Source: Aedes albopictus (Eukaryota; Arthropoda; Insecta; Diptera; Culicidae). Taken from it: a stretch of 64,000 bases of DNA. Every line of letters starts with the position of its first letter. The first letter of the stretch is position 1. A program made the translations under genes and the position numbers. The notes beneath the pieces are model-generated. The model was not told where the DNA came from and ran no database searches. It saw only the letters and a list, made by a program, of their open reading frames with translations. Below are positions 32,331 to 42,321 of the stretch, piece after piece. The stretch lies in NCBI RefSeq assembly GCF_035046485.1, contig NC_085137.1:317794739-317858738 (forward strand), written 5' to 3'.

Positions 32331-32821
32331 GGGTAAGTGTACCAATTATGGCTATAGTACCAATTATTCGCCATAGTAGATTTTTCACTCTTTAACGATG
32401 TAAATCAACAAGAAATAAATTGTGAACAACAGATCGCGTTCACAAATGATGGTTGCACTCATTTAAACTCCACGTTTTGCTCAAATTATGGTAGAAATAA
32501 ATCATTTTCCTTAAAATTTCAGCTCCCTTGCACCCTTTTTCGCCATAGTGTACCAGTTATGGCTAACCCCATAAGGAATGCATGCAAGTAGTGCGAAAAG
32601 GAACCGAAGTTAAAAAATGTAGCCATAATTGGTACAGGGTTCCTATCATTGGCACGCGCAGTAATAAGTGCTAAAAGAAGTTTTGGCTCCGTTTCTATAT
32701 TTTTCCTGTAAAGTATGGAAACTAAGCTATCTTTTAACATATTATTGACATTCGTTGGTCTTCTCGTTATTTTTGTACAAATAGTTTTCCTTATATAGTG
32801 CCATAATTGGTACAGGCACCC
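32331..32821. mobile_element. 491-bp TIR element with repeated TACCAATTATGGC
   Basis: Ends GGGTAAGTGTACCAATTATG and, inverted at the right, GGGTGCCTGTACCAATTATG. TA on both sides (32329-32330, 32822-32823). The motif TACCAATTATGGC or close variants occurs near 32340, 32356, 32548, 32620 (inverted) and 32800 (inverted). Non-coding. Confidence 0.75.
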
Positions 32822-32823
32822 TA

Positions 32824-33700
32824 ATTTGAAAATAATAGCTCGTATTTAAGGTCACCACCGTTCGTGTTGGCAGTTTATCGCGATCGATGAGAAGTGGTTG
32901 TTGGGCATCACGGGACGGCGAAGTTCGAACATATGGCTTGTGCAGACGGTTAAAGTGGTTTCGGTGAAGTGGCATCATATTCTTTTTTTGATTCTAGATT
33001 ACAAAACTTCAACGCGACCCAGCCTGCTTCCTCCGATGAACGGTAGTAGAAAATATTTCGACAATGCCTAACAAAAAATATTCCGATGCAATGCAACTTG
33101 CAAATTATTCCCCAGCTAATTGCCATTCCGAGTCGGCTGAAATACATCGACTGGCAATATTTGTCATTCCTTTTGCACTGGAATCCTGCCCCTCAAACCA
33201 TGTATGTAATGGGGAAATATGCCATTCTGGTATGGTGGGTAAACCGCGTTTCACTAAGCGGGAAACATTTTTCGTGTTGCAGTTCATCTCTCTCCTTCGG
33301 TGCTGGATTGGTATGCAAGTGTGAAGCAAAAGTTGTGCATTTCGAATGGAGTATGAAATGCATCAAGGAATAAAAAAGGTTGGTAAAGTTAGGAGAAAAA
33401 AATTGTACGATATTTTTTTTCGATTTTTCGACTTTTCAATTCGGAGCACAAAAAAGTGAAGTCGCCATAGAAATTACTCAACTTTTACTCTTCAGAACTC
33501 TTAGACTATCAAACAAAACAACCCTTTTCTTCAACATTTGGACCAACTCGAAAAATATTGAATTTGTAACAGAACCATGTGACTAATAAATTTTAAGTAA
33601 TTCATTAGTCCATTTAAGATGGAATTATCCATCTGAGGTATGTAAAGCCAAAAGTACATAAGCACAACTGCGCTAAAAAAAAATAAAAGTTGTGAAAATA
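32824..33700. other. Unassigned stretch
   Basis: Overlapping short ORFs on both strands around 33064-33373 share no recognisable motif. The rest is AT-rich. Confidence 0.35.
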
Positions 33701-33704
33701 AATC

Positions 33705-33785
33705 CACATAATTCAGGGTTTGAACCCAGGACTCCCCAAGTTTGCTAGACAGAGAGCGTAACCACAGAATAGGTAGCGACTCTGC
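33705..33785 (-). repeat. tRNA-like SINE head, family 3
   Basis: The minus strand has TATTCTGTGGTTACGC (A box region), TGTCTAGCAAA in the anticodon position and GGGTTCAAACCC as B box, followed by ATGTGGATTTATTTT. It shares TGTCTAGC, the B box and the GTGGATTT tail with the better-preserved tRNA-like unit at 39633-39704. Confidence 0.55.
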
Positions 33786-34064
33786 GGAGTATCAGGTATC
33801 AGTAGGTCGGCTTCAGAGGCACGTTTTCCTCTATTTGAGAAATTTGTGCCATTGCCATGAACACGAGCGTATTCATCATTTGCCTGAGGGAGAAGGGTAG
33901 GTAAAAGTGATGAGACAGGGATGGGACAATGGGTTCAAACAGCGCCCTCAAAAGGGCACTGTGATAACGCATAAAGCTTGGCATAAAGCGTAAAGAGAGC
34001 TTAAAGCTCTTTACCACAGCTGATCAAGAACAACTGAACGTCCTGAAGATTCAGGTTTCTGAAG

Positions 34065-34271
34065 TCAGTTTCGGAAACGCAGTTGCGCAAAAACTGGACA
34101 GTTGTATATCAAATGATACGAAGTTCCATAATCGGATTCACAGTTATCACATATAAATGAATCAGCTTGCTGAACATTCGCCATGTGATAGCTGAGTCGG
34201 CAATGGCCAAAGAATGCTTTGACCAACATGCTACAATTCTGTTTAGACAGATTTGTTAGATACTTTGCCAC
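34065..34271 (-). pseudogene. Element E C-terminal zinc-binding tail
   Basis: Reads CSMLVKAFFGHCRLSYHMA then CDNCESDYGTSYHLIYNC, a C-x2-C-x8-H-x4-C arrangement as in the tail at 3124-3654, though that copy is of a different family. Confidence 0.65.
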
Positions 34272-34567
34272 TCCTGGAGATGGCTCAGTTCAATACAATT
34301 TTGTTTGAAGACATGACTCCAAACTATTCCAATATTGTTTGTGCTGAGTGGCAGCCCAGGGGGGCAATCTGAAGCTTAACCCAACACTTCGATATCGAGA
34401 TTGCTGGCTCAGAGCCAATGAAGCCATGTGATGTTCCAGCGCGAGCTAACTCATCAGCCATTTCATTTCCAGCGATGGAAGAATGACCAGGTACCCATAC
34501 AAGGTGAACAGCGTTTGCTGAATTCAGCTCCTTGAATTGAGTTCGACAAGCGGTAACTAACTTTGAC

Positions 34568-34966
34568 CTAGAGTTGGCCGAGTGCTTTAATGAGAGTTAG
34601 GCTAACTGAACAGAAGTATATGGCTTTGCCCATTACGTGTTGCTGAAGTGCTGATTGCACTCCGCACATAAGAGCAAAGATTTCGGCCTGAAAAACGGTG
34701 CAGTGTCTACCAAGTGAGTAAGAAGGATAGTGATACAGCCTTAGCTCACGAGAATAAACACCAGCACCTGCTCGACCTTCGAGAAGGGAGGCATCAGTGT
34801 AACATACGATGCCGTCTGAAATACTTCTTTCCAGATATCCAAATGTCCGCTCTTCCCGGGAAGGGAATTTCATGGAAAATGTCCTATATGGAAAATTACA
34901 AGCAATTGTAAGATCACCTGGAGCAAGAACAACTCTGTTCCAATCCACCAAAATTGGAAACAACAA
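34568..34966 (-). pseudogene. Element E RNase H domain
   Basis: DGIVCYTDASLLEGRAGAGV contains the first RNase H aspartate, and CTVFQAEIFALMCGVQSAL the glutamate-bearing helix (QAEIFAL). The C-terminal third is lost to a frame change, so it is inactive. Confidence 0.75.
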
Positions 34967-35148
34967 GGTGTGTTAATTTGCGGTTCACAGGAATTTTCTC
35001 GAGTAAACCGAGTACCGATAGGCGATAGTGCAAGAAAGTGCTTCTTGTCAAAGATGAATGTGTAGAGGGGCAACGTCAAAAAGAACTTCGAGCGCTGCCG
35101 TGGGATGGCCTCTTTTTATTGGATCGTTTTCACTTCGCCCTTTTGCCA

Positions 35149-35816
35149 CTACACAAAACATCCAAAGGCCTGTATTGGCCGAACTACAGTTGTGTAAATC
35201 CATTTGATATACTTGGGTTTTAGACCCCAAGTTGTATCAAAGGTCCGCCGGCATTTCCCGAAGGCCATACAAGCTATCTTGAATCTGAACAGAATGTTAG
35301 GTATCCAGGAAAGCTTGTAATCAAGAATAACTCCAACGTAATTTACCTGATCAGTCACATTGATTTCAGAATCAAAGAGACGCAAAGGTCGAACGCTATT
35401 TACGGTTTCGTCTTTCCGTGAAAATAACAATAGATTTACCGAAAGGCCATATTGGCGACACCACCCCGTAACTACCTGAAGGACGCTTTGCATCAGGTCG
35501 AAAAGGGTGCTGATACACATACCGACTAACAAAACCATAAGTAGGAAACCCGCTATTATTGAGTTGTCTCAATAGAGTATCTGGTACGAGGCCACTTTTG
35601 CCGTTGTGAGGCTCTCCCTTGGGGGCATCCACAAACACTCAATTTCCTAACCGCTGCTTGACGCAATATCGAGAAGAGATGCCGGTTTTTGAGCATTTGG
35701 TAAATCCAATTGAAAATCATTGGAGATATATCATGACTCCGTGCGGCTTCCAATATGTCATCGAAAGACACGTTGTCAAAAGCATCTTCGATATCTAAAA
35801 AAAAACTCCCAAACAA
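35149..35816 (-). pseudogene. Element E reverse transcriptase, two frames
   Basis: 35556-35816 holds motif A, FFLDIEDAFDNVSFDDILEA, and LFSILRQAAVRKLSVCGCPQG (the GCPQG block). After a deletion, 35149-35538 resumes with LQVVTGWCRQYGLSVN, DQVNYVGVILDYKLSW and GLKPKYIKWIYTTVVRP. The YADD catalytic box region between them is lost. Confidence 0.7.
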
Positions 35817-36823
35817 TATTGCTTTTGAGTGAATGCTTTCTCAATATCGTAAACAACCTTGTGTAAAAGAGTCACAGTCACAGTGCACTTGCTAGATTGG
35901 TAAGCATGTTGGTTCACATGAAGAAGCATGGTGGCCAGATTAACATCAAGGATGATGATCCACAATGCGTTCTAAGCATTTCTGAAGAAAAGAGGTCAAA
36001 CTGGTAGATATCAAACTCTTTACTTCTTTATACGACGCTCGAACCCGTGTCGAAGCTAAAGAATCATAGCTACAAAAATGGCATCAGGTTCATTGGGTTC
36101 ATCCGAAGATGTAATATCCACACATTCGGGGAAGTGTGTGCTGAAAACATCCTAGTCAGAGAAAGTGAAGTCGCCATTTGAAGTTCGTTCAATCGGAAAC
36201 CCTTAGATTTCGCAAGGATTTTGTTTAACCGACTGACTCAAACTGGAAACATTTGTACATTTGATCGAGTCGGATCGTTCAGCATACCGGAGAGCTTTCT
36301 TGTAGGCCTTGCGAGCCAACCTGAAATCATCAACCGAACGGCGACTCTTCCAAATCTTTCCACATTGTTTCCTGAGTTTCGCCAGTTCATTGCTCCATCA
36401 AGGGGTTCCTCTTGTGGTCTTCACAGACCGCAGAGGGCAAGCTTCTTCAAAAGCTTCCATGATTAAGGACGTTGTAGTATCAACGGCATCATCTAAATCA
36501 CTTGAAGTGTCAATGGATGGTGAAGTTTGGCCGCAACCAAATCAGTAAAAAGATCCCAGCTGGTTGACCGAGGATTCCTGAACCACAAAGTGTTTGAAAA
36601 ATATGTAGTGATGGTCAAATAAAGATTTTTCATCTGACACATGCCAATTGATTAGCTTATGACTAACTCTACTAGAGCCAAGCGTTATGTCTAACACTTC
36701 TTCTCTAGCAGATACCATGAAGGTTGGGCGGTTGTACATATATGTAAAAGTAATCCAAGAACTGTACTACTTAAGTACTCCATCAAACTGGAGCCTCTCT
36801 AGTTAATGTCTGAGCTGCCTGCC

Positions 36824-37179
36824 TCAGATGATACGGTGAGCATTAGCATCACTGGCAACAATTAGCGGAGGGCTTTTTGAAGTGCAGTATGCTTTGGTTT
36901 GTTTGAAAACATTCGTAGAGGATGGTTCATCATGCGGTAAATAAGTCGAACAATAGACGTATTTGCCAACAGATACATCAATTGTGGTAGCACAGTGTTT
37001 AGTGTAGCGACGTTTGCTTTGTTGACAAGCACACAAGCTCGAGGCATGACATGCAAGTTTTCCATTTCATTTTTACCGAAAGTAGCAAACACTGGGTTCA
37101 CAAAATTTGCTAGATAGAAATATCCCTTACAAAAGTAAGGTTCTTGGACTAAGGCCGCTTGGGCTCTAAACGTAGCCAC
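36824..37179 (-). pseudogene. Element E endonuclease fragment in two frames
   Basis: AALVQEPYFCKGYFYLANF (QEPY motif of the endonuclease N-terminus) comes first, then in another frame YCSTYLPHDEPSSTN and PLIVASDANAHRII (the SDxNAH motif). Confidence 0.7.
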
Positions 37180-37370
37180 TACCCAAACTAGGCAAGAATA
37201 AATGCTTTACAATCACAGCACAACAAAGAAAAGCAGCAATAAAACCAGAACGATATCGATTTAAAGCGCCAAAGGCGAGGATGCACAGAATACACTGTGT
37301 AAATCGCATTATGCGAAACTATAGACGTGGAAATTTAAACTAATGAATAACGTCTTCATAATTCACCCTT

Positions 37371-37632
37371 CTTTTCTTTTTTTGTGGCTCTACGTCCCGA
37401 CTGGGACTTGGTTTGCCTCGCTTCAACTTAGTGTTCTTTGAGCACTTGCACAGTTATTAATTGAAGGGCTTTCTTTGCCTGCCATTGCATGAAATTGTAT
37501 ATTGTGAGGCAAGGACAATGATACACTATGCCCAGGGAGTCGAGAAAATTTTCCCGACCGGAACGGGAATCGAACCCGCCGTCTCCGTATTGGCGGTCCA
37601 AAATCTTAACCACTAGGCTAACTGGAGACCCC
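37371..37632 (-). mobile_element. tRNA-derived SINE, family 1, copy 2
   Basis: Full-length on the minus strand: GGTCTCCAGTTAGCCTAGTGG head (A box), CGGGTTCGATTCCCG B box, then the family body through GTCCCAGTCGGGACGTAG and a short AAAAAAAGAAAAG tail. It lies inside the leader of element E. The fuller 3' part shows where the copy at 8427 is truncated. Confidence 0.85.
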
Positions 37633-37814
37633 AGCTCTTATTAAGCCTCAAGTTTGAGACTAAATAAGATCTGGTGATTGTCTCGGAGAAAAACAAGGTC
37701 CATTGCATCATTACTACGATTAGCACAGTAAGGGCAAAATACTGTGGAGTGCGCCCTGGTACTCCACAGCGCCGTTAGCAGTTAATTCCCTCTTCTAGGG
37801 TACCCCTTCCTATT

Positions 37815-37965
37815 TCATCACCTTTCCTTTTCCTTATCCCCGTCCCTTGTCCAATTCTCATTCAGGTAGATGATGAAATAGGCTTAAATATATGGCGAAG
37901 GATGGCTCAAATGTCTTAAACGAAGGATAACGTGCCTCTGGAGCCGGCCTTCTGATACCTCAAAA
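37815..37965 (+). mobile_element. Solo 3' UTR of a LOA-like element, plus strand
   Basis: CATTCAGGTAGATGATGAAA and AACGTGCCTCTGGAGCCGG then CTGATACC match the 3' UTR of element E read on its own sense strand (33,788-33,930) and of element F (42,169-42,300). Orientation is opposite to E and F. It is a heavily 5'-truncated insertion next to the leader of E. Confidence 0.6.
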
Positions 37966-38934
37966 TGATCATCACGCATGCAATCCCTTGGCCCAAAGAA
38001 CCTTCCCTAACTGCCAAATTTAACATTCTGTGACCTCTATGGAGACGCAGAGGTTAACATGATCTCTATAAGCATAGTTTGTCTACTAATATTCCAACCC
38101 CCCCTTTCCCTTGTCTGACTGTAAAGGCGTGACCGGAGAGCTTTTTATACAATTAACCACCATATTATGTACAACGATAAATGTTATAAAAAAAATGAGG
38201 AAACTTTCAATAATTTCATTATTATTAAACGCGCAGCTTTGTTTTTATACTCATCATAATTTATCTTCATTCATTCATCACATCCTTTCATCAAAAACCA
38301 CCGCTTATAAATAATCCTACTCCAAGCTCTCGCTTTCAATGGAATGTTGCAATTTCTCAGCGACGCACCTTTAAACCGCCATCACGCCGGCCAATTTCGA
38401 AACAGCTTGTGCACCGGTGACACAATGTTTCATTGCCAAACAAATTTGCCCTCACCGTTGCGTAGCCGCCGATAAGAGCCAACAACACCTTGGCACCAAC
38501 CAGTGGAGCAGCCAGCCAGCGAACGCGGTGCAATTTGTGTTATTGCTGTTTTCCTCCAAGTCGATAAGTGCGGCGACACGCTACGTCACTATTCCATTAG
38601 GTTGCTTGTTGGTGCGCTTTCGTTTCGTTGTTCTTTCAGCTGATTCGATTCGGAGTCGTTTCGTTCCCGTCGAACTTGTAGACCGGATAGCGCGGGGTGA
38701 AAGGTTTCGCTCCCAGCGTTTGGTGCTCGTCGTCCTCCTGGATGTCGACCGCTGCCCGGGTCGTCGATTCCTCGAAGCTGTGGGGCACTGTAAGGGGGAA
38801 AAGTGCGGAAATTATCATCCTGGTAGGTAATGAACATAGTCATAGCTAGGGGAGGTCCCAGGGATGCCAGGCAACACTAAAGGTCCTTAAGGTCTTGCAT
38901 GATTACTGACAGTGAAGAAAATTATCGAACAATA
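37966..38934. other. Unassigned, with GC-rich island at about 38330-38870
   Basis: The island is rich in CG dinucleotides and contains TACGTCACT (CRE-like) at about 38583. A plus-strand ORF of 137 codons runs through it (38417-38830) and a CTGGTAGGTAAT (donor-like) lies at its end near 38819-38829. No domain is recognisable. It could be the promoter and first exon of a gene outside the window, but evidence is weak. Confidence 0.3.
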
Positions 38935-39290
38935 GGAAGCAATCAGTGAAGTACTAGATTGAAAGTAGTGAGCTGGATTTTTGTATGGTGAGATGATCAA
39001 TTCTCCGTTTCTGCAAAGAAATGCTGCAAACAGCGTGGGTTATATGATTTCTTGCCTAATTTGATGCTGTTTGAGCAAAACTTTGGGTAACTGTGTTGTT
39101 GAAGTTGCAAGAAATAAATAATACAACAACACAGTTACCCAAACTTTTGCTCAAACAGCATCAAATTAGGCAAGAAATCATATAACCCACACTGTTTGCA
39201 GCATTTCTTTGCAGAAACGGAGAATTGATCATCTCACCATACAAAAATCCAGCTCACTACTTTCAATCTAGTACTTCACTGATTGCTTCC
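38935..39290. mobile_element. 356-bp foldback MITE, copy 2
   Basis: Same family and same length as 6249-6604, with ends GGAAGCAATCAGTGAAG and its inverse and TA on both sides (38933-38934, 39291-39292). The central spacer AAGTTGCAAGAAATAAATAA is the reverse complement of that in copy 1. The arms match each other better than in copy 1. Confidence 0.88.
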
Positions 39291-39402
39291 TATAGAGGCT
39301 CAAAACAAGCAACAAAAAAGCCGCGGAATTGCCTTTTATCCCAACTGGTAACAGATAATGACATGATTTCAAAAGTTTTTCAACTCGTGAACAATCTACT
39401 AT

Positions 39403-39557
39403 GGGGCCATCCATTAAGTACGTCACGGTCCTAGGGGGGAGGGGGGGTTTGTGAAATTGTGTCAAGCAATGCATAAGATATAGGAAAAACCCGTACGAAG
39501 GGGGGAGGAGGGTCTGAAATTCCCTAATTTAGCGTGACGTACTTAATGGATGCTCCC
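39403..39557. mobile_element. 155-bp MITE (CCATCCATTAAGTACGTCA TIRs)
   Basis: Left GGGGCCATCCATTAAGTACG; right, inverted, GGGAGCATCCATTAAGTACG. TAT flanks both sides (39400-39402, 39558-39560). The interior has G-rich tracts. Repeats with this CATCCATTAAGTACGTCACG end are widespread in insects. Confidence 0.8.
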
Positions 39558-39632
39558 TATTATGATTTTCAAATAACTCAACGTACATATGTACAGATGG
39601 GTAAATTATTGATTAAATTGGGAAAAAATCCA

Positions 39633-39704
39633 CAGCTCAGGTAAGATTTGAACTCACGACCCTTATTCGCTAGACAAGTGCTTTACCAACTAAGCTACCG
39701 AGCC
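39633..39704 (-). tRNA. tRNA-like gene, complete cloverleaf, anticodon AGC (likely SINE head)
   Basis: The 72-base minus-strand sequence folds fully: acceptor GGCTCGG/CTGAGCT (7 pairs with G-U), D stem GCTT/AAGC, anticodon stem CTTGT/ATAAG with loop CTAGCGA, 4-base variable loop GGTC, T stem GTGAG/CTTAC with loop TTCAAAT, then discriminator G. The A box is TAGCTTAGTTGG and the B box GAGTTCAAATC. TTTTTT follows at 39622-39627, a polymerase III stop. AGC would decode alanine, but the G3-U70 pair needed by alanyl-tRNA synthetase is absent (C3-G70). A related but poorer unit lies at 33705-33785. Most likely a tRNA-derived SINE head that has kept its fold. Confidence 0.5.
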
Positions 39705-39839
39705 ATTAATGTACGATTAGCGAAAGCGTATTACCAACCCAAAATCGGAACTGGTTGATGGTAAATTTTCAAAATCGTTGCAGTGTTTACTGTCTCGAAG
39801 TCTCCACTCGAAAATTGCGGTTCAAGGCTTAATCATTCA

Positions 39840-40640
39840 GAAAGTTTCAGACGATTTCCTACGGACTTTGAAGGCGTAACAGGGGGTTTCCGAGGGTCAT
39901 AAGGTGGTATATCAGGAAGTCTCAGAGCATTTAAGGCTAGTTTCAGAGGCGTTGCGGAGGCGTTTTTGATGGATTCGGAGTATCGCAGGTGCATGACATG
40001 GGGTTCATGTGGGTTTTGGGGGGACCCAATCACAATATCTTTTGAAACGCTCCTGAAATACCCTTTAATTTAAGGGTGTTCTTGAAACCGCGCTGCTACA
40101 ACCCTGGCCTGAAATGCCTCGAAACGCCCCTGAAACCTCCGTAATGCCATTGAAACGCCCTTGAATTCATCATAATTAATTTGACCACGGGCTCCAGAAA
40201 CCTCCTATAATGCCTGAAAACCCCTTGAAACGCCCCTGAAATGTTATCAAACATCCATAAAACTTATAGGAACGCTCTTAAAATGTTAATGGAACTCTCT
40301 GATTCTGTAATGCCTAGAAACGCCCCTAATATCCCTTATCAAGCCCATGCACCAGGGGGGGGGGGGGGGGGTTGGATGTTAAACCCCCCCCCCATTACCG
40401 ACGCTTCATATACTAGGCGCCCCTCCGCCTTTTGCCGAAATTGAGAAAAACCCTCCTCTTGGTCCCACTTCTGTGCACGGGCCTGCCCCTTGTAACTCCC
40501 TTTCAAGGCTCTGAGACTCCCTGAATTGCCCTGAGAGCCCCTTGAAACGTCTCGGAAGCCCTTTGGAATCCCCTTTTTCGGTTGGAATTTCTCCAACATT
40601 TTTTCAAGCGTCTCTGAAAGTCTCTGAAAGGCAAAACTGA
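39840..40640. repeat. CCCCTGAAACGC satellite, block 2, with embedded module
   Basis: Variants of GAAACGCCCCTGAAA and TTTCAGAGGCGTTGCGG recur on both strands, the same satellite type as 18450-18985. The module at about 40335-40490 contains a G17 run, a C10 run, CATTACCGACG, GGCGCCCCTCCGCC, TTTTGCCGAAATTGAG and GTGCACGGGCCTGCCCC. Confidence 0.65.
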
Positions 40641-40849
40641 ATGCATTTCATATGGATTTTGTTTTTCGAAATTTTGTTCAAAAATGGTTTGGGCAAAATT
40701 GAAAATTATTTTCCACAAGGAAAAAAATCAGAGGATACCTTGATCTATCCTCTACATATGAACGAAAACCGATTTTGAGAATATTGCTCAGTTATTTACT
40801 TAATAAAAATAATTAAAAAACAAAATATGAAGAAATGGATCCAATTTCG

Positions 40850-41540
40850 CCTTAACGTTTATTCAAAAAAAAAATCCTCCATAAATATCCCCAAAGAATC
40901 CTCCAGAAATGATTTCGCCCTTTATTTTTTTCTGTCTTTTACAATTTCTCCTTCAGAAGTGCTTCCTAAGTACATTCCAAAAAGTTGGCGAAGATTTTTC
41001 CAAGATTACACCCGGAATTTTTCTAAGGATTCCTCCAGAAATTTCTCCGAAAATTCCTCCACAAGATCTTTTAAAAATCCCTGCAGAAGTTCCTCCAACG
41101 GCATAAATTTATAAATTTCCCCAAGGATCCGTCTTGGGATGCATTTAAAAGTTTTTTTGAAATTTTCTTCAGTAAATCCTGCGAAAGCTTTTTCAAGGAT
41201 CCCTACATAAGATCTTTCGAAAAATCTTCAAAACATTGCTCTAGAAACTGTACAGAAGATTCATCCTACTATTTCTGTGACAGTTCTTTCAATTTTTTTT
41301 TTAATTTAACCCAGAAATTTCTTCTGAAGTTTTCCGATGATTCTTTGAGAAACTCCTAGAAAGTCTTCCAAAGATTCCCCAAAATATGTGCGAGGATTCT
41401 TGATAAAAAAAAATCTCTAGAATTGTCTTCTAAAATTCTTCCGAGGAAACATCAGAAATTTATTCGAGGGATCCTCCAAAAGTTCATCCGTGGATTTCTA
41501 CAGATATTGTCTCGAGAAGTTCTCCTAAAATTACCCGTGG
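40850..41540. repeat. Degenerate TTCC/GAAATTCC satellite, block 3
   Basis: TCCTCCAGAAATTTCTCCG-type and CAAGGATTCC-type variants repeat every 20-30 bases. Same family texture as 3838-4110 and 4500-5050. ORFs at 40827-41114 arise from it. Confidence 0.6.
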
Positions 41541-41544
41541 CGCA

Positions 41545-42168
41545 GTGATCAAACGTTCGTTTCATAAGCGGATGGTCATAGGACTGAAAATTTTCCGTAC
41601 TCGAAAGAGGTTATGATGATTGTTGTTGTTGTTTTTTTTTTCAACAAAAGTTAAGACAGCTCAAGATACAAGAAGCTTCTTCAATTGCACGTAAAGCTCA
41701 GGAAGAGACATCATTCGCAAGTAGAAAGCGGCCATTCCAAAGTAATATTTTAATGTTTATTGTGTTGCTATGGTAAGTTTACTTTTATGAAAACCACAAT
41801 AAACCTAGCAGTGTCATAGTTTCTGCTCTTCCACCAACAGATGTCGTTAATAATCGAACGGATCGCCATCTGTTGAGAGTTTGAACAGTTTTACTGTGGC
41901 AATAATGAATGCCAAAAGGATTACATTATCGCACATTGGAGTAAACCATATCGAAACCTGATCATAAGTGGAAAAACTCAAAATAAATCAATTGGGTTTT
42001 TAGCTGTGTTTTGGTCCAGTGTAGTTTTCAAGTAATCGTTTGACAGTTAAGCAGTGACCGAATGTTTTGTTTACGCTTATCAGAAGAGGTTTAGTGAAGT
42101 TGAATTTTAGCCGTTTTCTTTGATATTCCGGTGATGACACATTCACAGCACGTTCAAGTTTTGACCGT
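41545..42168. other. tRNA-like fragment, then unassigned sequence
   Basis: CCCGTGGCGCAGTGATCAAA at 41535-41555 looks like a tRNA A-box half with CAT further on, but the B box is lost. The remainder to 42168 has no recognised feature. Confidence 0.35.
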
Positions 42169-42321
42169 ATCAGGTATCGGGTATCAGTAGGTCGGCTCCA
42201 GAGGCACGTTCTCCTCCATTTGGGAAATTTGTGCCATCACCATGAATACGAGCCTATTCATTATTTACCTGAGGGAAAGGGAAGGGAGGAATAAGGGATG
42301 GCCTAGGGAAAGGGAAGGTAA

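Larger units (their letters stand above)
33788..37810 (-). mobile_element. LOA-like non-LTR element E, decayed
   Basis: Right to left: 5' leader to about 37,800 (split by a SINE at 37371-37632), endonuclease (about 37,180-36,800), linker (36,600-36,200), RT (35,820-35,150), RNase H (34,970-34,570), a zinc-binding tail (34,065-34,271), and a 3' UTR ending in a GATACCTGATAC tail at 33,788. Endonuclease-RT-RNase H order fits the LOA group (Lian-type elements are known from Aedes). Many frame changes and deletions. A second copy is at 42169-46345. Confidence 0.75.
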
